DNA from: Salinimicrobium tongyeongense
GTDB taxonomy: Bacteria > Bacteroidota > Bacteroidia > Flavobacteriales > Flavobacteriaceae
Assembly: GCF_026109735.1 (NCBI RefSeq)
Contig: NZ_CP069620.1
Span: 1,736,001 to 1,800,000, forward strand
DNA length: 64,000 nucleotides
Direction of reading: 5' to 3'
Position 1 is the first letter of the stretch. Every line of letters starts with the position of its first letter. Below, piece after piece: positions 46,866 to 56,404 of this stretch. Position numbers and translations under genes: made by a program. The notes beneath the pieces were generated by a model. The model worked only from the letters and a program-made list of their open reading frames with translations. It did not search any database and had not been told where the DNA came from.

Positions 46866-48062
46866 ATGTACGGAAAAATGAAAGAATACCTTGAAAAGGA
46901 AATAAAAAATATCAAGGAAGAAGGGCTTTACAAAAAGGAAAGGATCATTACATCTCCACAGGGCGCAGAGATTACGCTTGAAGGTGGGAAAAAGGTCCTT
47001 AATTTTTGTGCTAACAATTACCTTGGGCTGTCTTCACATCCTGAAGTGATACAGGCGGCGAAAGACGCTATGGATTCCCATGGCTTCGGAATGTCGAGTG
47101 TAAGGTTTATATGCGGTACTCAGGATATCCATAAAGATCTGGAGCGCAAGATTGCCGATTTCTACGGAATGGATGACACCATTCTTTATGCTGCTGCATT
47201 TGACGCGAACGGCGGCGTTTTTGAGCCACTTTTGACTGCTGAAGACGCCATAATTTCTGATTCCCTCAACCACGCCTCCATTATTGATGGGGTGCGGCTG
47301 TGTAAGGCGGCACGCTACCGTTATGAAAACGGGAATATGGAAGACCTTGAAGAACAGCTTAAGGCGGCTAATGAAAAAGGGGCCCGTTTTAAAATTATCG
47401 TTACCGATGGGGTCTTTTCTATGGATGGGCTTGTGGCACCCCTTGATGAGATCTGCGACCTTGCCGACAAGTATGATGCTTTGGTGATGATAGATGAATG
47501 CCATGCAACAGGATTTATAGGCCAGGATGGGATTGGAACTCTTGAAGAAAAAGGAGTATTGGGCCGTATTGATATTATTACCGGAACCCTGGGGAAAGCC
47601 CTTGGCGGTGCGATGGGCGGTTATACCGTGGCCAAAAAAGAGATCATAGAGATCTTGCGTCAAAGGTCAAGGCCATACCTTTTCTCCAATTCACTGGCCC
47701 CGGCTATAGTGGGAGCTTCAATCAAGGTTTTTGAGATGTTGGCTAAAGACGATTCGCTTAGAAACAAGGTGAAGGAGAACACCAAATACTTTAAACAAGG
47801 TATAAAGGATGCCGGATTTGAAATTATTGACGGGAAAGCTGCTATAGTGCCGGTGATGCTTTATGATGCCAAGCTTTCGCAAAAAATGGCCGACAGGCTT
47901 CTGGAGGAAGGTATCTATGTAATTGGGTTCTTCTATCCTGTAGTGCCAAAAGGAAAAGCGCGAATAAGGGTCCAGCTATCGGCTGCCCACACCCGTGAAC
48001 ATTTAGATAAAGCTATTGCCGCCTTTAAAAAGGTGGGCAAAGAGCTTGACGTGATCAGGTAA
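46866..48062 (+). CDS. kbl: Glycine C-acetyltransferase
   Basis: The 398-residue PLP enzyme of the alpha-oxoamine synthase family cleaves 2-amino-3-oxobutyrate to glycine and acetyl-CoA in threonine breakdown. The PLP Lys lies in [15 protein letters not shown] near residue 242, with [10 protein letters not shown] before it. No threonine dehydrogenase is adjacent. The start is 31 bp after the AddA-like gene, so co-transcription is likely. Confidence 0.92.
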   Translation: MYGKMKEYLEKEIKNIKEEGLYKKERIITSPQGAEITLEGGKKVLNFCANNYLGLSSHPEVIQAAKDAMDSHGFGMSSVRFICGTQDIHKDLERKIADFYGMDDTILYAAAFDANGGVFEPLLTAEDAIISDSLNHASIIDGVRLCKAARYRYENGNMEDLEEQLKAANEKGARFKIIVTDGVFSMDGLVAPLDEICDLADKYDALVMIDECHATGFIGQDGIGTLEEKGVLGRIDIITGTLGKALGGAMGGYTVAKKEIIEILRQRSRPYLFSNSLAPAIVGASIKVFEMLAKDDSLRNKVKENTKYFKQGIKDAGFEIIDGKAAIVPVMLYDAKLSQKMADRLLEEGIYVIGFFYPVVPKGKARIRVQLSAAHTREHLDKAIAAFKKVGKELDVIR

Positions 48063-48070
48063 ATTAAAAT

Positions 48071-48103
48071 AAAAAGCTGTTTCTTTGCGGAAGCAGCTTT
48101 TTT
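48071..48103 (+). terminator. Terminator after kbl
   Basis: AAAAAGCTGTTTC pairs with GAAGCAGCTTTTT, with one G-T pair, around TTTGCG, and is followed by further Ts. Confidence 0.8.
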
Positions 48104-48144
48104 ACTGTCTTTATAGCCTCTTCATTCTTTGAAGATTATACCTC

Positions 48145-48162
48145 TCAAAAAGGCCTTTTTGG
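48145..48162. repeat. Even-length relative of the palindrome family
   Basis: TCAAAAAGGCCTTTTTGG keeps the TCAAAAA/TTTTTGG arms but has a GGCC centre instead of TGNCA. It lies in the gap between kbl and the OmpA gene. Confidence 0.4.
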
Positions 48163-48188
48163 AGGCGTGATCTACCTGCTGATGCAAC

Positions 48189-48210
48189 TTAAAATTTTGT
48201 TAAAATTTTG
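48189..48210. repeat. Perfect 11-bp tandem repeat upstream of the OmpA gene
   Basis: TTAAAATTTTG occurs twice with no gap (48189-48199, 48200-48210). The unit length is about one helical turn. It lies about 150 bp before the OmpA start. Confidence 0.65.
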
Positions 48211-48360
48211 ATGTTTTCTCAAAATTATTGTGTCCAAAATCTTTTCTGACTGCCCCGAATGCCAGTGTTATTAAGAAAACTTTATTATATTGGGCTTTGT
48301 TAATAGTGAATATCGGTCTACTTTTGTTTCTGCTAACTAATTAAAATTAAACTCTGCAAT

Positions 48361-49752
48361 ATGAAACATCTAAACAGATTATTATTGGCTTCATTATGCA
48401 TCCTGAGCTTTAGCACCATGCAGGCACAGGATGACAATAATCCCTGGGCTATTGGAATAGGAATAAACGCAGTGGATTTTTACCCTACAGGTGAAGACGC
48501 ACCTCTAGGTGGTTATTTTGACGAATTCTTCAACACCGGAGACCACTGGAACGTACTTGCGGGTATTTCCCGAATTTCTGTTGCCCGTAACATTGGCGCA
48601 GGATTCTATTTTGAAGCAGCTGGTTCGGTTAACCAGATTGGTAAATATGGAGATGAAGGATGGGATGACCTTATGTACTACGGTCTTGATGGTACTTTTA
48701 ACTACAGCTTTCGCAATGATGCCAACGCAGGTTGGTTAGATCCTATCGTGGGAGTTGGTGGGGGTTACACCTGGATAGACGAAGAAGGTTTCGCCACTCT
48801 TGATGGTACTGTGGGTTTCAACTTCTGGTTCACAGATAACCTTGCCCTTTCAATCCAGACTATCTACAAGCATGGATTTGATGACGATATGAACTCACAC
48901 TTCCAGCATGCAGCAGGGATCAAATTTGCCTTTGGAGGCCAGGATACTGACGGAGATGGTATCTACGACAAAGATGACGAGTGCCCTGAAGTAGCCGGAT
49001 TGGAACAGTTTAACGGGTGTCCCGATTCTGACGGTGACGGAATTCAGGATAGCATGGACGAATGTCCAAACGAAGCAGGTCTTGCACAATTTAATGGTTG
49101 CCCAGATACCGATGGTGACGGGGTAGCCGATCCTCAGGATGAATGTCCTACTGTAGCAGGTCTTGCTGCCATGAACGGATGTCCAGATGCCGACGGGGAT
49201 GGAGTTAAAGACAGTGAGGATGAATGTCCTAACGAAGCAGGTCCGGCAGAGAACAATGGTTGCCCATGGGAAGATATGGACAATGACGGTGTGCTTGACA
49301 AAGATGACGAATGTCCTGAAGTAGCAGGAACTGCTGCAAACAACGGATGTCCTGAACCAACTGTAGAAGTTATCGAAGAATTGAATGAATATTCAAGAAC
49401 TATTCTTTTTGATCTTGATAAAGCTACAATCAGATCTGAATCTGAAGAAACCCTTCAGGCTATCGCAGATATCATGATGGAGTATCCTAACACAGTTTTC
49501 CATATTGGAGGACATACAGACAGCACCGGTAGTGAATCTTACAACGAGAAACTATCAAGAGAAAGAGCACAGTCTGTAGAGACTTTCCTTGAAAACGCTG
49601 GTATTCCTTCTAACAGATTGACTTCTGAAGGATATGGAGAATCTCAGCCAATCGCTTCTAACAGCACTGCTAAAGGAAGACAGGAAAACAGAAGGGTAGA
49701 GATATCTTTAGATAAAGAAAAAGAGATGAGAGATAATCAGGGAGGAATGTAA
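48361..49752 (+). CDS. OmpA-family outer-membrane protein with thrombospondin type 3 repeats
   Basis: The 463-residue protein has a signal peptide (cleavage near STMQAQ), an N-terminal beta-barrel (about 25-195), about five calcium-binding TSP3 repeats (DTDGDGIYDKDDECPEVAG, then similar units to about 335) and a C-terminal OmpA peptidoglycan-binding domain (LFDLDKATIRSESEETLQ, SRERAQSVETFLENAGI, RRVEISL). It likely links the outer membrane to the cell wall. It is flanked by its own terminators. Confidence 0.93.
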   Translation: MKHLNRLLLASLCILSFSTMQAQDDNNPWAIGIGINAVDFYPTGEDAPLGGYFDEFFNTGDHWNVLAGISRISVARNIGAGFYFEAAGSVNQIGKYGDEGWDDLMYYGLDGTFNYSFRNDANAGWLDPIVGVGGGYTWIDEEGFATLDGTVGFNFWFTDNLALSIQTIYKHGFDDDMNSHFQHAAGIKFAFGGQDTDGDGIYDKDDECPEVAGLEQFNGCPDSDGDGIQDSMDECPNEAGLAQFNGCPDTDGDGVADPQDECPTVAGLAAMNGCPDADGDGVKDSEDECPNEAGPAENNGCPWEDMDNDGVLDKDDECPEVAGTAANNGCPEPTVEVIEELNEYSRTILFDLDKATIRSESEETLQAIADIMMEYPNTVFHIGGHTDSTGSESYNEKLSRERAQSVETFLENAGIPSNRLTSEGYGESQPIASNSTAKGRQENRRVEISLDKEKEMRDNQGGM

Positions 49753-49777
49753 CCTGGCTTTCATTAAATTTATTTAG

Positions 49778-49808
49778 AAAACGCCCCGGTTTGACCGGGG
49801 CGTTTTTT
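49778..49808 (+). terminator. Terminator after the OmpA gene
   Basis: AACGCCCCGGT and CCGGGGCGTT pair around TTGA with a T run after them. Confidence 0.9.
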
Positions 49809-49819
49809 ATTTTTAAGGC

Positions 49820-52579
49820 ATGATATCATTTATTGAACAGGTTCTTCAGGAATTATTGTCCCGAAACACTAACATCTCTGAAACCACCTTTATCCTGCCC
49901 AGTAAACGGGCAGGTGCCAGCCTGGTAAACCGGCTTTCAAAGCTTAGCTCAAAGCCTATGTTTGCTCCCAGGGTATTGAGTATAGAAGACTTTTCCGAAG
50001 AAATAGCCGGCCTTAAATCTATTGATAATATTACGGCGCTTTTTGAGTTTTACTCGGCTTACCTGGCCTGTACCCCAAAAGAACAAAGTGAAGGCTTTGA
50101 GACATTCTCTGCCTGGGCGCAAACGCTGCTGTACGATTTCAATGAAATTGACCGCTACCTCATAGATTACAAATCTTTTTTTGGTTACCTGGGCGATATC
50201 CAGGAAATGAACCACTGGTACCTTCAGGAAGAGCGCACGCCGCTTATGGAGAACTACCTGCTCTTCTGGAATAAAATTCCGGAGTATTATGAAGCCCTGC
50301 AGCAGCAACTTGAAAAAAAGCAGCTGGCTTACCAGGGAATGGTCTACAGGCGGGCTTCTGAAAAAATTTCTGAATATGCCGGCAAGCTAACAGGGCCTTT
50401 TGTGTTCATAGGTTTTAATGCGCTAAATACTGCGGAACAAAATATTCTTCAGTTCCTGCTGGAAGCGGGTAAAGCTGAAGTTTTCTGGGATATAGATGAA
50501 GTCTTTCTCAAAGATGAACAGCACGACGTATCTCTTTTTCTTCGGAATTACCTTAAAACCTGGCCGTACTTCCGGGACAATAAACCTCAATTAGTTTCCC
50601 GTTCCTACAGCGAGGCCAAGAACATCAGGATGATTGGGGTTCCCAAAAATATTGGACAGGCAAAATACGTGGGGGAGCTGTTGTCAAAATTGTCTCCCGA
50701 AGCACTAAAGGAGACCGCGGTGGTGCTTGGGGATGAAAGCTTGTTGCTGCCGGTGTTAAATTCCCTGCCGCCCAATGTAGACGAGGTGAACATCACCATG
50801 GGTTTTGCCCTGCAAAATGCCCCCATTGCGTTCCTGTTCGAGCACCTGTTGAAGGTACACAGCCTACAGGGCGACGGCACCCACTATTACAAAGATCTTA
50901 TGCTGGTGCTAAGCCATCCGCTGGTACAGCAGGTAACAGGTGGTTTTTCCCGGCGTTTGCTCGAAACTATCCGCAAAGAGAACCTGGTGTACATTAAGGA
51001 AGCAGATTTGTTCAAAGCTGTTCCTGACGAATTTAAACCGCTGTTTAAGGCTTGTTTCGGAGACTGGAAGAATGACCCCCAAATCGCATTGCAAAACCTT
51101 CAGGAGCTTATTATGCTCTTTAAAAACAGGCTGGATCATGACCGCGATAAGATTACCCTTGAATTCCTCTACCAGTTGCATTTGTTGCTCAACCAGATAA
51201 ACAATCTGGTTTCAGAATATCCCTACATAAATTCTGTGAAGATCCTGTTTTCTGTTTATAAGGATTTCCTGTCTTCAAAGACAGTAGATTTCCGCGGAAA
51301 ACCTTTTTCAGGATTACAGCTTATGGGAATGCTGGAGTCGCGGGTGCTGGATTTCAAAAATGTCATTCTCACCTCGGTCAATGAGGGCGTGCTTCCGGCT
51401 GGGAAAAGCAGTAATTCCTTCATTCCTTTTGACCTTAAATGCGCTTACAAACTGCCTACTTACAAAGAAAAAGATGCGGTGTATACCTACCACTTCTACC
51501 ATTTGTTACAGCGTGCCAGCCAGGTTCATTTGCTGTACAATACTGAAAGCGACGGACTCAATGCGGGTGAAAAAAGCCGTTTTTTACTGCAGCTTGAAAT
51601 GGAAGCCCAAAAGAACCATCACATCGAGAACTTCAGCATTAGCCCTGTAGTTCCACCTGTGGCCTCACAGCTTAAGACAATACATAAATCTGCCGGGGTC
51701 ATTGAAAAACTTAAAGCAAGGGCGGCAGAAGGCTTTTCGCCCTCGGCGCTCACCACTTATATCAGGAATCCGCTTGACTTTTACAGGCAGTACGTACTGG
51801 AGATCAGGGAGCGGGAAGAGGTGGAAGAGACTGTTGCCTATAACACGCTGGGAACCGTGGTCCACGATACTTTAGAGACTTTTTACAGGGAGCTGCTGGG
51901 CGAGGATGTAAGTGTTGAAAAACTGGAAAATGCCCTGGAAAAAAGCAACGCCGAAATTGAAAAGCAGTTTAGGGAACACTACACCAAAGCCCCGCTCAAC
52001 AGCGGACAAAACCTGCTTATTTTTGAAGTCGCCCGCCGCTATGTGCGCAACTTTTTAAGGTCTGAAATAGATCTTTTAAAACAGGGGAATTCCCTAAAGA
52101 TCCTGAAGATAGAAGAGAAACTGAAGGTGCAGATCCCTATTGAAGAGCTCGATTTTCCCGTATTTTTAAAAGGAACTGTAGATCGTGTTGATGAATTCAA
52201 CGGCAGGATGCGCATCATAGATTACAAGACCGGAAAGGTTGAGCAGAATAAGGTGGAGGTTGTAGACTGGGACGAGATTAGTTTAGATTACGACAAGTAC
52301 AGCAAACCGTTCCAGATCCTCACTTATGCGCTCATGATGCATGTAGATTCGGCACTGCCACAAGACCTGGAGGCCGGGATCATTTCCTTCAAAAACCTGA
52401 AAGTCGGGTTCCTGCAGTTCTGCAAAAAGGACAAAAAAGGATATGGCGCCAAAAAAGACACTAACATAACTTCGGAGACTCTGGATGAATTTAAAATTCA
52501 GCTTAAAAACCTTATTTTAGAGATTTGTGATCCCGAAGTTCCCTTCGTGGAAAAAGAAATAAAACAAAATTCATGGTAG
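49820..52579 (+). CDS. AddB-like PD-(D/E)XK nuclease
   Basis: The 919-residue protein resembles the AddB/RexB-like nuclease partner of AddA. The N-terminal helicase-like region lacks a clear Walker A (TFILPSKRAGASLVNRL). The C-terminal nuclease reads GTVDRVDEFNGRMRIIDYKTGK near residues 790-810, following SPSALTTYIRNPLDFYRQYV. No iron-sulphur cysteine cluster is visible. It is separated from the AddA-like gene by kbl and the OmpA gene, and overlaps the following hydrolase by 7 nt. Confidence 0.86.
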   Translation: MISFIEQVLQELLSRNTNISETTFILPSKRAGASLVNRLSKLSSKPMFAPRVLSIEDFSEEIAGLKSIDNITALFEFYSAYLACTPKEQSEGFETFSAWAQTLLYDFNEIDRYLIDYKSFFGYLGDIQEMNHWYLQEERTPLMENYLLFWNKIPEYYEALQQQLEKKQLAYQGMVYRRASEKISEYAGKLTGPFVFIGFNALNTAEQNILQFLLEAGKAEVFWDIDEVFLKDEQHDVSLFLRNYLKTWPYFRDNKPQLVSRSYSEAKNIRMIGVPKNIGQAKYVGELLSKLSPEALKETAVVLGDESLLLPVLNSLPPNVDEVNITMGFALQNAPIAFLFEHLLKVHSLQGDGTHYYKDLMLVLSHPLVQQVTGGFSRRLLETIRKENLVYIKEADLFKAVPDEFKPLFKACFGDWKNDPQIALQNLQELIMLFKNRLDHDRDKITLEFLYQLHLLLNQINNLVSEYPYINSVKILFSVYKDFLSSKTVDFRGKPFSGLQLMGMLESRVLDFKNVILTSVNEGVLPAGKSSNSFIPFDLKCAYKLPTYKEKDAVYTYHFYHLLQRASQVHLLYNTESDGLNAGEKSRFLLQLEMEAQKNHHIENFSISPVVPPVASQLKTIHKSAGVIEKLKARAAEGFSPSALTTYIRNPLDFYRQYVLEIREREEVEETVAYNTLGTVVHDTLETFYRELLGEDVSVEKLENALEKSNAEIEKQFREHYTKAPLNSGQNLLIFEVARRYVRNFLRSEIDLLKQGNSLKILKIEEKLKVQIPIEELDFPVFLKGTVDRVDEFNGRMRIIDYKTGKVEQNKVEVVDWDEISLDYDKYSKPFQILTYALMMHVDSALPQDLEAGIISFKNLKVGFLQFCKKDKKGYGAKKDTNITSETLDEFKIQLKNLILEICDPEVPFVEKEIKQNSW

Positions 52580-53424
52580 TAAAAGAGCAGAAGAATATAA
52601 GCCTTCCGGGCCTTCACGGGCGGCCAATCCCAACCGATGTATTTTCTTCGGAAGAAGAAGGGCGCAAACCGGTAGTCTTGTTCTGTCACGGTTATAAAGG
52701 CTTCAAAGACTGGGGCGCCTGGAATTTGATGGCAGCCGAATTCGCCCGAAACGGGTTCCTCTTTGTGAAATTCAACTTTGCCTTCAACGGCGGCACCCTT
52801 GAAAACCCTATAGATTTTCCCGATCTTGATGCGTTTGGGGAGAATACTTATACCAAAGAACTCGATGATCTAAAAGTCTTAATTGACTGGATAAGCAGCG
52901 AAAATTTCCCGTTTGCCAACCAGGCCGACCTTTCCCGTCTCACTTTAATGGGGCACTCCCGGGGCGGAGGTATTGCGGTGGTTAAAGCTGCGGAAGATAC
53001 CCGTATCCAAAAGCTCATTTCACTTGCGGCAGTAAGTGATTTTGAAGACAGGTTCCCCAAAGGCGAAGAACTGGAGGCCTGGAGGCAAAAAGGAATCTCT
53101 TATATAGAAAATTCCCGCACCAAGCAGAAAATGCCGCACCTGTTCGATTTTTATGAAGACTTCAAGCAAAATGAAGAGCGGCTGAATATTGCCAGATCGG
53201 CTCAAAAATTAGATATTCCTTTTCTAATTGTTCACGGCACCAATGATCCTACGGTGGCTGTAGATAATGCGCATCAACTGCATGAATGGGCTTCAAAATC
53301 AGATTTGTTTCTGCTTGAAGGCAGCGATCATGTCTTTGAAGCTTCGCATCCGTGGGAGCGGGAAGATTTGCCGCCAGCCATGAAGAAGATCATAGAAAAA
53401 GCAACCGGGTTCATTAAAAAATAA
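52573..53424 (+). CDS. Alpha/beta hydrolase (peptidase S9-like fold)
   Basis: The 283-residue soluble hydrolase has the oxyanion region VLFCHGYKGFKDWG, nucleophile elbow MGHSRGGG, acid in VHGTNDPTVAVDNA and His in GSDHVFEASHPWE. Substrate is unknown. It overlaps the AddB-like gene by 7 nt, so the two are translationally coupled. A symmetric palindrome copy follows its stop. Confidence 0.82.
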   Translation: MVVKEQKNISLPGLHGRPIPTDVFSSEEEGRKPVVLFCHGYKGFKDWGAWNLMAAEFARNGFLFVKFNFAFNGGTLENPIDFPDLDAFGENTYTKELDDLKVLIDWISSENFPFANQADLSRLTLMGHSRGGGIAVVKAAEDTRIQKLISLAAVSDFEDRFPKGEELEAWRQKGISYIENSRTKQKMPHLFDFYEDFKQNEERLNIARSAQKLDIPFLIVHGTNDPTVAVDNAHQLHEWASKSDLFLLEGSDHVFEASHPWEREDLPPAMKKIIEKATGFIKK

Positions 53425-53428
53425 GCTT

Positions 53429-53447
53429 CCAAAAATGGCATTTTTGG
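53429..53447. repeat. 19-bp palindrome copy, 3' of the hydrolase gene
   Basis: CCAAAAATGGCATTTTTGG is fully self-complementary around its centre, 4 bp after the stop. Confidence 0.75.
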
Positions 53448-53494
53448 GAAGTATTTCGACAGCTTTTTAGTGATCGTTTTTGAGATTTAACAGC

Positions 53495-53528
53495 AGACCT
53501 CCCAGGTTTCAAAAATCTGGAAGGCCTT
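53495..53528. terminator. Degenerate long hairpin
   Basis: AGACCTCCCAGGTTTC is largely complementary to AAATCTGGAAGGCCTT. It belongs with the hairpins at 29283 and 36188. It may be a weak terminator for the hydrolase transcript. Confidence 0.5.
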
Positions 53529-53560
53529 TATACGTAAGCAGTTAAAAATACCCGGAAACA

Positions 53561-53589
53561 AAAAAACCACCGCAAAACGGTGGTTTTTT
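53561..53589 (-). terminator. Terminator of tRNA-Ala
   Basis: AAAAAACCACCG and CGGTGGTTTTTT form a 12-bp stem around CAAAA. It works in either direction and ends 2 bp from the tRNA. Confidence 0.88.
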
Positions 53590-53590
53590 G

Positions 53591-53664
53591 TGGAGAATAT
53601 CGGAGTCGAACCGATGACCTTTTGGCTGCCAGCCAAACGCTCTAGCCAGCTGAGCTAATCCCCC
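53591..53664 (-). tRNA. tRNA-Ala(GGC)
   Basis: The 74-nt cloverleaf on the minus strand has acceptor GGGGGAT paired to ATTCTCC with two G-T pairs, D arm GCTCAGCTGGCTAGAGC, and anticodon loop CTGGCAG giving GGC. The T arm is TCGGTTCGACTCCGA. CCA is not encoded. A -7 box lies 12 bp upstream. Confidence 0.93.
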
Positions 53665-53675
53665 ATTGATGAGGG

Positions 53676-53683
53676 CAAATTTA
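53676..53683 (-). promoter_or_regulatory. -7 box of tRNA-Ala
   Basis: The complement reads TAAATTTG, the same box as at the tRNA(CAT) promoter. It is 11 bp before the mature 5' end. No -33 box at standard spacing was found. Confidence 0.45.
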
Positions 53684-53755
53684 TAAAATATATTCCAATG
53701 TTTAAAGCCTTTATTTCTTTCTATAAAATTATTTTTGTCAAAAAGCCTTTTTTAG

Positions 53756-54268
53756 ATGATCAAACCCGCCAAAATAGAAGATCTCCCAAAGATAAAGAAC
53801 CTTACTGAAGCCTGTGCCCTGGCCATGCAGAAAAGAGGGATCCTGCAATGGAATGAATTCTACCCTTCTTTAGAAAGGCTCAAAAATGACATTTTACAGG
53901 GGGAAATGTACCTGCTTGAAGAGGAAGGAAATATTGAGGGGATCATTGTTTTAACGCCGGCCATAGATGAAGAATACATTCCTGTAGAATGGCTTACGCC
54001 AAACGGGAACAACCTTTACGTGCACCGCCTGGCAACGAAGCCCGAAAAGTGGGGCAGCGGGCATGGGCGTAGGCTTATGGATTTTGCTGAAGATTTTGCC
54101 AAAAAACAGCATTGCGTTTCAGTAAGGCTGGATACCTTCAGTGAAAATAAACGCAACCAAAAATTCTATGAAGCCCGGGGCTACAAAAGGCTGGGGAACA
54201 TTTATTTTCCGAAGCAAAGCGAATCCCCTTTCTACTGCTATGAAAAGATACTGGGCTCATGGCGGTAG
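53756..54268 (+). CDS. GNAT-family N-acetyltransferase
   Basis: The 170-residue protein has the GNAT fold. The acetyl-CoA-binding motif is LATKPEKWGSGHGRRLMDFAEDFA, followed by VRLDTFSENKRNQKFYEARGYKRLGNIYF. Substrate is unknown. It overlaps the MATE gene by 10 nt. An in-frame palindrome copy (53880-53898, TCAAAAATGACATTTTACA) encodes KNDIL near residue 45. A TATTTTTG box is at 53730-53737. Confidence 0.85.
   Translation: MIKPAKIEDLPKIKNLTEACALAMQKRGILQWNEFYPSLERLKNDILQGEMYLLEEEGNIEGIIVLTPAIDEEYIPVEWLTPNGNNLYVHRLATKPEKWGSGHGRRLMDFAEDFAKKQHCVSVRLDTFSENKRNQKFYEARGYKRLGNIYFPKQSESPFYCYEKILGSWR
53880..53898. repeat. Palindrome copy inside the GNAT gene
   Basis: TCAAAAATGACATTTTACA: perfect left half, two mismatches at the right end. 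Confidence 0.45.
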
Positions 54269-55584
54269 TGAACTTTAAAAATATCAATAGGCTGGCTATT
54301 CCGGCAATCATCGCGGGAATAGCTGAACCGCTCATCTCCCTGACCGATATTGCCATTATTGGGAATGTGGACAAAGACCCGGTTGAGGCTCTCGCGGCAG
54401 CAGGAATTGTAGGTTCATTTCTTTCGGCCATCATCTGGATCGTGGCGCAGACCAAAACTGCTATTTCGGCTTTGGTGTCACAGCATTTTGGCGCCCGCCG
54501 CATTCACGCGGTAAAAACCCTGGTACCGCAGGCTATCTTCTTCAATTTTTTGCTCAGCCTGTTGATCTATGCCGTGACGGCATATTTTGCCGCGGCCATC
54601 TTTAGTGCCTATAATGCCGAAGGAAAGGTGCTCAACTACGCTGCCGATTACTATCAGATCCGCGCTATGGGCTACCCGCTTACCCTGGTGACTTTCGCCC
54701 TTTTCGGGGTTTTTAGGGGGCTTCAAAATACCTTATGGGCCATGAAGTGCAGCCTCACGGGGGCGCTTGTAAATGTGGGGCTTGATTTTGCGCTCGTCTA
54801 CGGAATTAAAGGCTGGATTCCTGCCATGCACCTCACAGGCGCCGCTTATGCCAGTGTGATCGCGCAATTGATCATGCTAGTCATGGCACTGTATTTTTTC
54901 TTTAAAAAAACGCCATTCCACCAGGGCCTAAGCCGCACCATAAATCCGCAGATGAAAGCCCTGCTTTTAATGAGCGGAAACCTTTTTGTGCGTACCGCCG
55001 CCCTGAATTTCGCCATTTACCTGGCAAACGCCTATGCGACAGATTACGGCAAGAATTATATTGCTGCGCAGAGTATCCTCATGAACATCTGGCTCTTTTT
55101 CAGCTTCTTTATTGATGGCTATGCAAATGCCGGAAATGCCATGGGCGGCCGGCTCCTGGGGGCAAGGGATTACAATGGCTTATGGCAGTTGAGCAAAAAG
55201 ATCAGCAAATATTCTGTGATCATCGCTGTTTTTTTAATCGGGATTTGTGCGCTGTTCTATGAAGAAATAGGCTTGATCTTCAGTAAAGAAGCGCCGGTGC
55301 TGCTGCTGTTCACTTCGGTTTTCTGGATGGTGCTGTTCATGCAACCCATTAATGCCATCGCTTTTATGTTCGACGGGATCTTTAAAGGGCTGGGGGAAGC
55401 AAAATATCTTCGGAATGTGTTGCTGGCGGCCACCTTTCTCGGGTTCACCCCGGCATTGCTCCTCGGCGATTACTTCGGATTAAAACTCCACGCCATCTGG
55501 ATCGCCTTCTTTGTATGGATGCTCATTAGAAGCAGTGCACTGGTGATAAAATTCCGCAGGAAATATCTGTACAAAGAAACCTAG
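54259..55584 (+). CDS. MATE-family efflux transporter
   Basis: The 441-residue protein has about twelve membrane helices in two related halves. The MATE signature regions are INRLAIPAIIAGIAEPLISLTDIAIIGN and, in the middle, ALFGVFRGLQNTLWAM with GALVNVGLDFALVYG. Members export drugs or metabolites with Na+ or H+. The substrate is unknown. It overlaps the GNAT gene by 10 nt. Confidence 0.93.
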   Translation: MAVVNFKNINRLAIPAIIAGIAEPLISLTDIAIIGNVDKDPVEALAAAGIVGSFLSAIIWIVAQTKTAISALVSQHFGARRIHAVKTLVPQAIFFNFLLSLLIYAVTAYFAAAIFSAYNAEGKVLNYAADYYQIRAMGYPLTLVTFALFGVFRGLQNTLWAMKCSLTGALVNVGLDFALVYGIKGWIPAMHLTGAAYASVIAQLIMLVMALYFFFKKTPFHQGLSRTINPQMKALLLMSGNLFVRTAALNFAIYLANAYATDYGKNYIAAQSILMNIWLFFSFFIDGYANAGNAMGGRLLGARDYNGLWQLSKKISKYSVIIAVFLIGICALFYEEIGLIFSKEAPVLLLFTSVFWMVLFMQPINAIAFMFDGIFKGLGEAKYLRNVLLAATFLGFTPALLLGDYFGLKLHAIWIAFFVWMLIRSSALVIKFRRKYLYKET

Positions 55585-55635
55585 AAGTACATGACTGAAA
55601 ATAAAAAATGTAACTTTACGGGAAAGACTAAAAAA

Positions 55636-56403
55636 ATGACCACGAACAGGGAGAATGGAAGTTTGTACACCAAGATTGTAAACGGGGTTGCTGCTCTTGA
55701 ATTTGGGCACCCGGCAAGTAACTCTTTTCCCGGAGTGTTGTTAGAACGGCTTGAAAAGGAACTGCATAAACTGTCAGATGACGATGAGGTAAAGATCATT
55801 ATTTTAAGAGCTGAAGGAGACAGGGCATTTTGTGCCGGGGCATCATTTGATGAGCTCTTGGCGGTAGAGAATATGCAGCAGGGGAAAGTGTTTTTTTCGG
55901 GATTTGCCAATGTGATCAATGCCATGCGCAGCTGTAAAAAGCTGATTATTGGCCGCATTCACGGAAAAACCGTGGGCGGCGGGGTAGGCCTGGCAGCAGC
56001 CTGCGATTATTGTTTTGCGACCGAACAGGCCGCTATAAAATTATCTGAACTAAGTATAGGAATAGGGCCTTTTGTCATTGCCCCGGCAATTGAGCGAAAA
56101 ATGGGCGTAGCCGCCCTTGCCGAACTTAGCCTTGCGGCACACGAGTGGAAAAATGCTTATTGGGCAAAGGAGAAAGGCCTTTATGCCCGGGTTTTTGAAA
56201 ACACAGCTGATATGGATAAGGAACTGGGTTTCTTTTCGGAGAAACTGGCTTCTTATAATCCTGATGCCCTTCTGGAAATGAAACAGGTGCTGTGGGAAGG
56301 GACCAAAAACTGGGATTCATTGCTTCAGGAACGTGCGGCAATTTCGGGAGAATTGGTCCTTTCGGAATTTACCAGGAATGCTTTATCAAAATTCAGGAAA
56401 TAA
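55636..56403 (+). CDS. Enoyl-CoA hydratase/isomerase family protein
   Basis: The protein has 255 residues from the ATG at 55636; an earlier frame start at 55591 lies 6 bp after MATE, but family members begin near the later one. Crotonase features are FGHPASNSFPG, IILRAEGDRAFCAGASFDEL (oxyanion hole) and IIGRIHGKTVGGGVGLAAACDYCFA. The usual C-terminal catalytic Glu position reads KLSELSIGIGPF. It may act in fatty acid or menaquinone pathways; the substrate is unclear. Confidence 0.85.
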   Translation: MTTNRENGSLYTKIVNGVAALEFGHPASNSFPGVLLERLEKELHKLSDDDEVKIIILRAEGDRAFCAGASFDELLAVENMQQGKVFFSGFANVINAMRSCKKLIIGRIHGKTVGGGVGLAAACDYCFATEQAAIKLSELSIGIGPFVIAPAIERKMGVAALAELSLAAHEWKNAYWAKEKGLYARVFENTADMDKELGFFSEKLASYNPDALLEMKQVLWEGTKNWDSLLQERAAISGELVLSEFTRNALSKFRK

Positions 56404-56404
56404 T

